In this document: one piece after another, positions 54,677-62,999 of the stretch | Position numbering within the stretch: position 1 is the first letter of the stretch | How the letters are laid out: every line of letters begins with the position of its first letter | DNA from: Sphingobacterium faecium | GTDB taxonomy: Bacteria; Bacteroidota; Bacteroidia; Sphingobacteriales; Sphingobacteriaceae | Assembly: GCF_003054045.1 (NCBI RefSeq) | Contig: NZ_QBKH01000001.1 | Coordinates: 186,001-250,000 of the forward strand | Length of the DNA: 64,000 nucleotides | Direction: 5' to 3' | Notes under the pieces: generated by a model | Database searches by the model: none | Told to the model about the DNA's origin: nothing | The model's input: only the letters and a program-made list of their open reading frames with translations | Position numbers and translations under genes: made by a program

Positions 54677-55249
54677 TGATTTTGTGGCTTATTCTGTGTG
54701 TTTTTACGAATAATATGAAATGAAAATAAGATAAGCCGAGCACCAATTACCAATTTTAAATTATGAAAATGCAAACTAAATTTACTGGCTATGTCAATCT
54801 CATATTCAGCTTCATTTCTTTTTCCAATTATTAGTTACAAAAGAACATAAAATGCTATCGAGAATAAATTTATGAATCTTTAAAAATGAATAGGTAAGGG
54901 GTCATCCTGTACAGCATGTTTTCGCCTTCATGCTGTATGATCCAGCATAAATTTCTTATGGATGGTGGTGGCCTACCTTAGAATTTTTACCGACCTGCTT
55001 TGCTATCAAATAATGCGATAAAAAGAAAGCAAGATGCTATTTATTCTTGACACAATAAATATAGCATTTTTTTCTTGGTAAGCCAATGATAGCCTTATGT
55101 ATTTAGACCTCTTGTTTTAGCATAAAGAAGGCGGGTCGGTTTTTAATAAAAATAGATTTTGGCCATATGAAGATGGAAAAAGATGTGGTATTGGGACAGC
55201 TTTGTGGTGATTGTTAAACAGGTAGGTTAACCAATTATAAATAATTAAA
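54677..55249 (+). other. 573-nt region without a clear gene; possible noncoding RNA or short peptide
   Basis: It follows the divergent promoter. It contains a short frame at 54763-54834 (MKMQTKFTGYVNLIFSFISF..., 23 aa, hydrophobic), a hairpin TACAGCATG / CATGCTGTA at 54910-54937 whose 3' arm can also pair with CAGCAT at 54943-54948, and a terminator-like hairpin at 55034-55073. A further 16-codon frame (55167-55217) ends in CGDC. None is long enough to be sure of. Weak TAGATTTT at 55153-55160 could be a promoter for the next gene. Confidence 0.4.
55034..55073 (+). terminator. Terminator-like hairpin in the gene-free region
   Basis: ATGCTATTTATT / AATAAATATAGCAT stem with a two-nt bulge and CTTGACAC loop, followed by TTTTTTT. 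It would end a transcript of roughly 400 nt from the divergent promoter. Confidence 0.6.
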
Positions 55250-55825
55250 ATGAAAACATTACTGCTAGAACGCTTTAAGACTCGTCAAACGAAAGAATTT
55301 CAATGCCATAATCGGGAACAACCGCTCAAAAGTATTTTAAAGATAAAGCCTAAAGAACGCTATTATTCGCAGTTTACTCCACTACTGGCAGATTTGGATT
55401 CTTACAGTTGTGTGGTCCGAGATGAGCAAGCAGATGTGCTCCGCATCTCCTTAGTTAACATGGCCATTTATGAGTTTTATTTATTTGCCTTTGGTCTTTC
55501 CGGTACTTTTCCTGTCTCCCGTATTTTTGTATACAACTGCGATCGATGTAACTATGTGCACGATCACGACTGTGGTGATCATGAGATCTGGAAAGAGAAT
55601 CATCTTTATTGCTATGAACTCACGTTGCCAGCAGCAACTGAGAGGGAAGAGTATCAGCAAAAAATCTTAAATGATCTCCATAATAAATTTCATCTGGAGG
55701 TGAGAATAGAAAAAGAACAGGTCGTTTCTGATGTTTATTTTAATGAAATTATGGGCTGTCCAGCAGCGACAAGCTGGCACGAACAGACTGTTATGACCAT
55801 TAAACCTAGGATCATGATGTCGTGA
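55250..55825 (+). CDS. Unrecognised protein with Cys/His patch and DUF3738-like C-terminal half
   Basis: 191 aa, no signal peptide. Middle: FLFAFGLSGTFPVSRIFVYNCDRCNYVHDHDCGDHEIW contains four Cys/His pairs, suggesting metal binding or redox activity. The C-terminal half (NHLYCYELTLPAATEREEYQQKILNDLHNKFHLEVRIEKEQVVSDVYFNEI) resembles the module attached to Bacteroidota TlpA-like redoxins, here without the redoxin domain. Function unknown. Confidence 0.75.
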   Translation: MKTLLLERFKTRQTKEFQCHNREQPLKSILKIKPKERYYSQFTPLLADLDSYSCVVRDEQADVLRISLVNMAIYEFYLFAFGLSGTFPVSRIFVYNCDRCNYVHDHDCGDHEIWKENHLYCYELTLPAATEREEYQQKILNDLHNKFHLEVRIEKEQVVSDVYFNEIMGCPAATSWHEQTVMTIKPRIMMS

Positions 55826-55947
55826 TAGGCAGGATGATGATACCTATTGGAGTCTACTTTTTCAAAACAATTTTGGAGTTAAATAATTCGTGCTGAATTA
55901 TTTAAGATCTTATTTTTACCAATTATTAAATAAAAGCGTCAAACGCT

Positions 55948-55981
55948 AGAAAGGCGTGTACGCGTTGTACATGCCTTTTCT
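55948..55981 (-). terminator. Terminator of the OmpX-like gene
   Basis: AGAAAAGGCATGTAC / GTACACGCCTTTCT on the minus strand with an AACGC loop, a second short hairpin (AGCGT / ACGCT) follows. Just after the gene's stop codon. Confidence 0.8.
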
Positions 55982-56005
55982 ATTTTAATTATGCAATCTG
56001 TTTTG

Positions 56006-56584
56006 CTATCTCTGTCCAGGTAAGTAGATTTGAAAACCAAGTCCTACACCTAAACCAGAAGCTTTTTCACCTAAGTTTACATTTGATTTTGTATAGTTAT
56101 AGCCAACAGTCGCCTCCAATGCTACTGTTCTCGTGATGAAGTGGGCATAACCTAGATTTGCTCCTAATGCCAACGAAGCTCCTTTTCCAACTGAGCTACC
56201 AGCTATACCGATATCTCCCTGTCCAAAAAAGCGACCTGATGAAGATGAACCCTCAGGGAAATAATATCGTACGAATGGTGCGATACCGTAATTCCACTCG
56301 TTGTCATGTCCTTTTACACCAATAAAACCTAAGTTAGCTTGAGCTCCAATAGCGATACCATCAGAAACGAAATAACCAGCTCTTGGTTGTACATTAATAT
56401 TAAACGCTTTTCCTTCAAAACTATAACCTAGATTCGCTAAGGAACCACCGACCATCCAGTTACCCTTTTGTATTGGGGCAGTACCAACATCTGCTGAACT
56501 TTGTGGAATGGTTTCGATTTTTTGAGCATTTGCACCGAAAGCTATTCCCCCCATAATTGTAAGTAGTAGTGCTAATTTTTTCAT
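56006..56584 (-). CDS. OmpX-like outer-membrane beta-barrel protein
   Basis: 192 aa. Signal peptide MKKLALLLTIMGGIAFGANAQ (cleavage about residue 20). Barrel strands: NWMVGGSLANLGYSFEGKAF, GYFVSDGIAIGAQANLGFIG, GIAPFVRYYFPEG, GASLALGANLGYAHFITRTVALEATVGYNYTKS and ending GLGFQIYLPGQR. Predicted eight-stranded small barrel, common in Bacteroidota. Monocistronic. Confidence 0.85.
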   Translation of the reverse strand: MKKLALLLTIMGGIAFGANAQKIETIPQSSADVGTAPIQKGNWMVGGSLANLGYSFEGKAFNINVQPRAGYFVSDGIAIGAQANLGFIGVKGHDNEWNYGIAPFVRYYFPEGSSSSGRFFGQGDIGIAGSSVGKGASLALGANLGYAHFITRTVALEATVGYNYTKSNVNLGEKASGLGVGLGFQIYLPGQR

Positions 56585-57126
56585 GAGTCTTAAGTTTTTC
56601 TATATAATTAACGATTCTTGTTTATTATATAACAGTAAAAGAAAACAAAAGTTTTATTTTTTTTAGCTTTAACTTACAAGTTACCGCTGCAACAATTTAT
56701 TTTTAATTTTTAGCTGTTTAATTTTCCATTACTAATAAGGCACAGGATGATGTTTTGATGTTATCCGTTTCTTACCCTCAAAATTGTCATTTTTACCTTG
56801 ACCAATGTCATCAATCATGCACTATCGATGCCATCATATTTTTACATTCAAAAAGCTGATGTGATTTTTTTTTAGTCGTGATTGAAGTCGTTAAAATATT
56901 TGTAAATCAGCTTATTATTACTTCCTGTTTATACTGTGTACTGCATACAATTTCACTATATTTCATCTTGGTAATTTGCATTTTCGACTATTATTTTTCT
57001 TATCTTTAGCAGGAAGGGGGGCTGGTCAACACCTGATAAAGTGCTGAAAATAGCCTTGAAAAATAATCAAATAGGTTTAATCCATTACAGCTCGGCTTTC
57101 GAGCTAATTTGATAAGATCCAATTAT
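56585..57126. other. Upstream region of prpB and OmpX-like gene
   Basis: 542 nt, AT-rich. A prpB promoter is likely at 56975-57008. The rest shows no ORF with coding character and no strong hairpin. Confidence 0.5.
56975..57008 (+). promoter_or_regulatory. Possible promoter of prpBCD
   Basis: TTTG at 56975-56978, 22-nt spacer, TATCTTTA (one mismatch) at 57001-57008. About 118 nt upstream of the prpB ATG, leaving a long leader. Confidence 0.45.
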
Positions 57127-58023
57127 ATGATAAAAACCGCAGGTCTTCTTTTTAGAGAAGCGATCAAGAATGAAAAACCATTACAAGTGGTTGGTACTAT
57201 CCATGCTAACCATGCACTTTTAGCCCAGCAGGCGGGTTTCCAAGCCATTTATTTATCAGGAGGGGGCGTTGCAGCTGGATCTTTAGGAATCCCTGATCTT
57301 GGGATCACAACACTTGAAGACGTATTGGTCGATGTTCAACGGATTACCAATGTATGTACACTGCCTTTATTAGTTGATATTGATACTGGATTTGGTCCAT
57401 CGGCATTTAATATTGCCCGAACCATTCAATCCTTGATCAAAGCTGGTGCCGCCGCCGTACATATGGAAGATCAGGTTGGAGCAAAACGTTGTGGCCATCG
57501 ACCGGGAAAAGAATTAGTGTCAAAAGCAGAAATGGTCGATCGTATCAAGGCTGCAGTAGACGCCAGGACGGATGGTACATTTGTCATCGGTGCCCGTACT
57601 GATGCTTTGGCCTCTGAAGGATTGGAAGCCGCATTGGAAAGGGCTGTTGCTTACAAAGAAGCAGGTGCAGATTTTATTTTTGCTGAGGCTGTACATGACT
57701 TGCAGCAATATAAAAGTTTCAGTGACGCTACTCAACTTCCTATTTTAGCCAACATCACCGAATTTGGTCAAACGCCCCTGTTCACCCGAGAAGAGTTATC
57801 CCAAGCGGATGTTTCGATTATCCTATACCCACTTTCTGCTTTTAGAGCTGCAAATAAAGCAGCTGAAAATGTATACCAACATATACGACAGGATGGTACG
57901 CAAGCTGCTGTAATACCCCATATGCAGACGCGAGAAGAACTCTACCGTAGCATTAATTATTACGCATATGAAAATAGATTAGATCAATTGTTCAATAGTA
58001 AACATGATGATAGAAACAAATGA
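57127..58023 (+). CDS. prpB: Methylisocitrate lyase PrpB
   Basis: 298 aa from ATG at 57127 ([10 protein letters not shown]). It splits 2-methylisocitrate to pyruvate and succinate, the last step of the methylcitrate cycle. Motifs: [29 protein letters not shown] (metal Asp), [22 protein letters not shown] with catalytic C122 in KRCGH and [21 protein letters not shown]. It overlaps prpC by 20 nt. Confidence 0.96.
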   Translation: MIKTAGLLFREAIKNEKPLQVVGTIHANHALLAQQAGFQAIYLSGGGVAAGSLGIPDLGITTLEDVLVDVQRITNVCTLPLLVDIDTGFGPSAFNIARTIQSLIKAGAAAVHMEDQVGAKRCGHRPGKELVSKAEMVDRIKAAVDARTDGTFVIGARTDALASEGLEAALERAVAYKEAGADFIFAEAVHDLQQYKSFSDATQLPILANITEFGQTPLFTREELSQADVSIILYPLSAFRAANKAAENVYQHIRQDGTQAAVIPHMQTREELYRSINYYAYENRLDQLFNSKHDDRNK

Positions 58024-59158
58024 AAAGGGTTTTAAACCCAAGAAAAGCGTCGCATTATCCGGTGTTGAAGCTGGCAATACAGCTTTAAGCACAGTCGGGA
58101 AAAGTGGTAACGATTTACACTATCGCGGTTATGATATTTTGGAACTTGCCGAACAAGCTAGTTTTGAAGAAGTAGCGTATTTGTTGATTTATGGAAATTT
58201 ACCAACCAAAGCACAGCTCACCAGTTATCAAGCGCAGTTAATTAGCCAGCGTGGATTACCGATTGCGATACAAAAAGTATTAAAACAATTGCCAACTACA
58301 GCACATGCGATGGACGTGCTTCGTACCTATGTTTCCGTATTTGGGAGTATTCAACCAGAAAAAGAGAGTCATCCCATTGCAGGGGCACGCGATATTGCCA
58401 ATCGCTTGATGGCCTCCATGGCGTCTGCTTTGCTATATTGGTACCATTTTAGCCAACATGGACGTGAAATTGACGTTGAAACAACGGATGGAACTTTAGG
58501 TGCACATTTTTTGCATCTTTTACATGGAACTCCCCCGCCAGCATCATGGGTCAAGGCGATGCAGGTATCTCTAAATCTGTATGCAGAACATGAATTTAAT
58601 GCTTCAACCTTTACCGCACGTGTGATAGCAGGTACTGGTTCTGATCTTTATTCGAGTATTGCAGGAGCTATTGGAGCACTGCGTGGACCAAAACATGGCG
58701 GAGCCAATGAAGTTGCTTTTGAAATACAGAGCCGGTATGCCGATGCTGACGAAGCAGAAGCTGATATTCGAAAACGGTTAGCCAATAAAGAAGTAATCAT
58801 TGGTTTTGGACATCCTGTTTATACGATCTCTGATCCACGCAATCAAGTAATCAAGCAGATTGCTAAAGAGCTTTCCGAAGAAGCAGGTGATATGACATTG
58901 TATACCATTGCCGAACGTTTGGAATCAGTGATGTGGGAGGAAAAGAAAATGTTTCCAAATCTAGATTGGTATTCTGCTGTATCCTACCATTTGATGGGGA
59001 TCCCAACCGAAATGTTTACGCCTTTATTCGTGCTGTCGCGGATTACAGGATGGTCGGCACATGTATTTGAACAACGACAAGATGGTAAGATCATTCGACC
59101 GAGTGCACACTACATTGGTCCTGAAAATAGACCCTTTGTTCCTATTTCTGAAAGGTGA
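58004..59158 (+). CDS. prpC: 2-Methylcitrate synthase / citrate synthase II PrpC
   Basis: 384 aa (M at 58004 or 58007). Joins propionyl-CoA and oxaloacetate. [44 protein letters not shown] is the PrpC-type N-terminus, [41 protein letters not shown] carries catalytic His, [18 protein letters not shown] the second His, then [38 protein letters not shown] the Asp/Arg. The start overlaps the prpB stop, implying coupling. Confidence 0.95.
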   Translation: MMIETNEKGFKPKKSVALSGVEAGNTALSTVGKSGNDLHYRGYDILELAEQASFEEVAYLLIYGNLPTKAQLTSYQAQLISQRGLPIAIQKVLKQLPTTAHAMDVLRTYVSVFGSIQPEKESHPIAGARDIANRLMASMASALLYWYHFSQHGREIDVETTDGTLGAHFLHLLHGTPPPASWVKAMQVSLNLYAEHEFNASTFTARVIAGTGSDLYSSIAGAIGALRGPKHGGANEVAFEIQSRYADADEAEADIRKRLANKEVIIGFGHPVYTISDPRNQVIKQIAKELSEEAGDMTLYTIAERLESVMWEEKKMFPNLDWYSAVSYHLMGIPTEMFTPLFVLSRITGWSAHVFEQRQDGKIIRPSAHYIGPENRPFVPISER

Positions 59159-59226
59159 AAAATACTTTCAAGTCAGAGGATTAGCACGATAATTTAATAT
59201 ATACACTTATAGTTTTTATAAATAAA

Positions 59227-60678
59227 ATGGCATCACAAATTTCGAATGACAGACCGCAAGCAGATCAGGTATTAGCTGATATTGCGGATTATGTCCTTCA
59301 TTACAACATCGAAAGTAAAGTGGCATGGAAAACCGCATTTTACTGTTTTTTAGATACATTAGGATGCGGGTTTGAAGCGTTGACCTATCCCGCTTGTACC
59401 AAATTATTAGGACCCGTTGTACCGGGTACCATCGTTCCCAATGGGGCCAAAGTTCCAGGTACTTCTTATCAATTGGATCCGATTCAAGCAGCATTTAATA
59501 TTGGAGCTATTATTCGTTGGTTAGACTTTAATGATACTTGGTTAGCTGCCGAGTGGGGGCACCCTTCGGACAATTTGGGAGGGATCTTAGCGACCGCAGA
59601 TTGGTTGAGCAGAACACGGATTGCTCATGGAGAAAAGCCTTTGAAAGCGAAGGTTGTGCTGGAAGCCATGATCATGGCGCATGAGATCCAAGGCGTATTG
59701 GCATTGGAAAATTCGTTTAATAAAGTCGGTTTAGACCATGTGATTTTAGTAAAGGTGGCATCTACGGCTGTTGTTGGAAAATTGTTGGGACTGAGTCGAG
59801 ACGAGTTGATCAATGCGATTTCTTTGGCCTTTGTAGATGGTCAGGCACTTCGTACCTATCGTCATGCACCTAACACAGGTAGCCGAAAATCATGGGCTGC
59901 CGGTGATGCTACATCTCGCGCGGTGAAGTTGGCATTAATGGCCCAAACGGGAGAGATGGGATACCCTTCGGTACTGTCAGCGCCTGTATGGGGATTTTAC
60001 GATGTATCCTTTAAAGGACAAGCTTTCAAATTTCAGCGACCTTACGGATCTTACGTGATGGAAAATATCCTGTTTAAGATTTCTTTTCCAGCCGAATTTC
60101 ATTCTCAGACAGCAGTTGAAGCAGCTATGCAATTATACGATCAACTCAAAGCTATTGGAAAAACAGCAGCAGATATTGCCCATATTCAAATTCGTACCCA
60201 TGAGGCAGCCATACGTATTATCGATAAGAAGGGACCGTTGCACAATCCTGCTGATCGAGATCATTGCATACAATATATGGTTGCAGTTCCCTTGTTATTT
60301 GGTCGATTGACAGCGGAAGATTATGAAAATCAGGTAGCAGCAGATCAACGTATCGATGTATTGCGCGATAAAATGAGCTGTGTGGAAGATGTTCAATTTA
60401 CAGAAGATTACCATAATCCTGAAAAAAGAGCCATTGCCAATGGGCTTACGGTCACGCTAAACGATGGTACCGTACTCGCAGAGGTCTTGGTCGAATATCC
60501 AATAGGTCATCCTCGTCGTCGCGATGAGGGAATTCCCAAACTGATTGAAAAATACAGGATTAATTTAGCTCGTATCTTTGCAGATAAGCAACAAAAACAG
60601 ATTTTGAATGCGACATTGGACTACGATACTTTTATTGAAATGGATGTGAATCAAGTGGTTGATCTGATGATGAAATAA
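59227..60678 (+). CDS. prpD: 2-Methylcitrate dehydratase PrpD
   Basis: 483 aa. MmgE/PrpD fold: [118 protein letters not shown] and [24 protein letters not shown]. Dehydrates 2-methylcitrate; full length. Third gene of the methylcitrate operon, 68 nt after prpC. Hydration by aconitase is presumably encoded elsewhere. Confidence 0.96.
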   Translation: MASQISNDRPQADQVLADIADYVLHYNIESKVAWKTAFYCFLDTLGCGFEALTYPACTKLLGPVVPGTIVPNGAKVPGTSYQLDPIQAAFNIGAIIRWLDFNDTWLAAEWGHPSDNLGGILATADWLSRTRIAHGEKPLKAKVVLEAMIMAHEIQGVLALENSFNKVGLDHVILVKVASTAVVGKLLGLSRDELINAISLAFVDGQALRTYRHAPNTGSRKSWAAGDATSRAVKLALMAQTGEMGYPSVLSAPVWGFYDVSFKGQAFKFQRPYGSYVMENILFKISFPAEFHSQTAVEAAMQLYDQLKAIGKTAADIAHIQIRTHEAAIRIIDKKGPLHNPADRDHCIQYMVAVPLLFGRLTAEDYENQVAADQRIDVLRDKMSCVEDVQFTEDYHNPEKRAIANGLTVTLNDGTVLAEVLVEYPIGHPRRRDEGIPKLIEKYRINLARIFADKQQKQILNATLDYDTFIEMDVNQVVDLMMK

Positions 60679-60726
60679 GGTGAGAAGGTTAACAGGTTAG
60701 GAGGTTATAGTGTTAGAAAGTTAGGA
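60679..60726 (+). repeat. Octamer tandem repeat, about 6 degenerate units
   Basis: Successive 8-bp units read GGTGAGAA, GGTTAACA, GGTTAGGA, GGTTATAG, TGTTAGAA, AGTTAGGA. The consensus is GGTTAGAA. It begins at the prpD stop and is followed by a second imperfect repeat (ACTGCGTCACTAGTC / ACTGCGTTATTAGATC) to about 60775. Confidence 0.65.
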
Positions 60727-60782
60727 ATTCGCTTTGTTACTGCGTCACTAGTCACTGCGTTATTAGATCACTATCGTCCATA

Positions 60783-60821
60783 AAAAAGGCCTGCTTATCA
60801 AATGAATAAGCAGGCTTTTTT
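60783..60821. terminator. Bidirectional terminator between prpD and FadJ-like gene
   Basis: AAAAAAGGCCTGCTTAT / ATAAGCAGGCTTTTTT stem, CAAATGA loop, T-run on both strands. Confidence 0.92.
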
Positions 60822-60826
60822 ATGTG

Positions 60827-62962
60827 TTAATTTTTATTTTCAACAGGCCAGTTTGACTGTAGTCCTGAGTAGAAGCTGTAGTTTTCTTGAGCCAACTTTT
60901 GGAGAGATTCAGGAATGATCCATTGCTCACCTAAGGGTGTAAAAGTTTGACAGTCCTTCACAAATTTTTCAAGACCCACTTGATCCATATGACCAAATAC
61001 TCCGCCTGTATGTACAGGATATCCTATACCTAAAGTAGCGCCAACATCAGCATCGATGGGGCGATCCAATACGCCCTCTATTAAGCATCGGTAACTATCG
61101 AGTGACATCACGTGCAATAACCTATTTTGTATGGTTTCCAATTTTGGTAAGGGTTCTATTAGGGGTAAAGTGTTATCGTACCAGATTGTTTTTTTTCCAG
61201 ATCCCATATCATAATCATAAAAACCCTGACCTGATTTTCGTCCATTTCTTCCTGCATCTACTAATGTTTTCAAATAATGGTAGCACCGTTTTTGGCTGGG
61301 GTGCAAATGTGGTAACTGATCGTACACATGTAGCATCAGGGATAGCGATATCTCATCAAGTACCGCGAGAGGACCAACTGCAAATCCGGCATATTTCGCT
61401 TGTTCATCAATTAATGCAGCCGGAATACCTTCTAACAACATCGTGACCGCCTCCAAGAGATAATTGAAAAAAATCCGGGAGGTAAAAAATGCAGGGCCAT
61501 CATGAACAATAATTGGGATCTTTTCCAGTTTTCGTACGACTTTTAAAGCTTTAGCTAGTGTTTGCTCGCTCGTTTGTTTTCCCCTAATGATTTCGACTAA
61601 AGCCATACGATCTACAGGCGAAAAGAAATGCAGACCAATAAAGTTTTCTGGATGAGGACTTACCAAAGCCAATTCACCGATCGGAAGGGATGTGGTATTG
61701 GAAGCAAAGAAACCGTTCTTACTAAGAAAAGGAAGAGTTTCATGACTGACTGCTGCTTTGAGTTTTTTATCTTCAAATACAGCTTCGATAATGAGATCCA
61801 CTTCACCAAAATTGTCAACCTGATCTGTAGGATAGATACGGGAGAGGAGTATCTGTCTTTTTTCTTCATCCATTTTTCCCAAGGTTACCCATTTCGACGA
61901 TACTTTTTCGGCATAGGCTTTTCCTTGTTCTGCTTGCTGTAGAGTCACGTCTTTTAAGATGACATCAATACCCGCTCGGGCTGCTTCAAAAGCAATTCCA
62001 GATCCCATCATCCCAGCACCCAAAATCGCTATTTTTTGGAGACTGTACGAACTGTTGTCTACAGGTCCGGAAGAACTTATTGCTTCTTGAGCAGCAACAT
62101 ATTGTGTGCGGATGATACTCCATGTTGTGGGATCCTGAAGGACCTTGATGTAATTTTCAATTTCGAGTTCTAGCGCTACTTTTTTTGAAATATCCCTGCT
62201 CTTATCCATTACTTGTAGACATCCTTCGATATTAGGTCGAAGGCCAGCATGACGTTTTCTGATGGGATCAGAAAGTTTTTTCCAAAGTTCGTCATCCCCT
62301 ATAGTTGTAGATCTTGATCTAGTATGATGGAGATTTTCGAGGATCCAGGTTTGAGCATGTTGTATAGCAGCATCATCGTCGGGTACGATTTCGTCAATAA
62401 GTCCTATCGACTTGGCTTGATGAGTTGATAGGTTATCACCTTGCGTCAATAAGGGAAGTGCCGCCTCTAATTGAAGTAATTGCGTCGCCAGTACCGTAGC
62501 CCCCAATCCTGGAAACAGACCCTGTTTTATTTCTGGGAATCCCAATTTTACATCACTTAAAGCAATGCGGTAATGTGCCCAGAGCATCGTCGTAAGCTGT
62601 AGGCTCAGACAATCATCGGTTATGATCCCCACGATAGGTTTACGTTGTTCTTGAAGGAGATCCCATGTGTTGATCAGCGATGTTAACCGCTTTTTAAAGG
62701 GATATGCTTCTTTTGCTAGATTAAGCAATATTTCATAGTCGATTCCTTGTTTGTCAAGTGGGGGAGTGAAGATTATTCCTTTCACTTCAGCATCCTCGAT
62801 ATTTTTTGTCAGAACAGCTACAAATTCTTCCAAAAGATCAAGGCTTTTTCCTTTGGGGGTATCAGCAGTATAACTTGGGCTGATGAATACCATTCCTTTT
62901 TCATTTCTTTCACTCTGGAAATGAATGAAGTCGGTATTTTTCACAATGTCCATAATAATCAT
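60827..62962 (-). CDS. FadJ-type multifunctional enoyl-CoA hydratase/3-hydroxyacyl-CoA dehydrogenase
   Basis: 711 aa; an ATG three codons downstream (62953) is equally possible. N-terminal crotonase domain (about 1-260): PIVGIITDDCLSLQLTTMLWAHYRIALSDVKLGFPEIKQGLFPGLGATV. Then the HAD NAD-binding domain: KIAILGAGMMGSGIAFEAARAGIDVILKDVTLQQAEQGKAYAE, FASNTTSLPIGELALVSPHPENFIGLHFFSPVDRMALVEIIRGKQTSEQT, and 3HCDH C-terminal domains to the end. It performs hydration and oxidation in beta-oxidation; thiolase is not in the window. The acyl-CoA dehydrogenase gene lies 37 nt upstream in the same operon. Confidence 0.93.
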   Translation of the reverse strand: MIIMDIVKNTDFIHFQSERNEKGMVFISPSYTADTPKGKSLDLLEEFVAVLTKNIEDAEVKGIIFTPPLDKQGIDYEILLNLAKEAYPFKKRLTSLINTWDLLQEQRKPIVGIITDDCLSLQLTTMLWAHYRIALSDVKLGFPEIKQGLFPGLGATVLATQLLQLEAALPLLTQGDNLSTHQAKSIGLIDEIVPDDDAAIQHAQTWILENLHHTRSRSTTIGDDELWKKLSDPIRKRHAGLRPNIEGCLQVMDKSRDISKKVALELEIENYIKVLQDPTTWSIIRTQYVAAQEAISSSGPVDNSSYSLQKIAILGAGMMGSGIAFEAARAGIDVILKDVTLQQAEQGKAYAEKVSSKWVTLGKMDEEKRQILLSRIYPTDQVDNFGEVDLIIEAVFEDKKLKAAVSHETLPFLSKNGFFASNTTSLPIGELALVSPHPENFIGLHFFSPVDRMALVEIIRGKQTSEQTLAKALKVVRKLEKIPIIVHDGPAFFTSRIFFNYLLEAVTMLLEGIPAALIDEQAKYAGFAVGPLAVLDEISLSLMLHVYDQLPHLHPSQKRCYHYLKTLVDAGRNGRKSGQGFYDYDMGSGKKTIWYDNTLPLIEPLPKLETIQNRLLHVMSLDSYRCLIEGVLDRPIDADVGATLGIGYPVHTGGVFGHMDQVGLEKFVKDCQTFTPLGEQWIIPESLQKLAQENYSFYSGLQSNWPVENKN

Positions 62963-62999
62963 TTATGTAAAAGATCAATCTTAAGTATCGATCTAAAAA

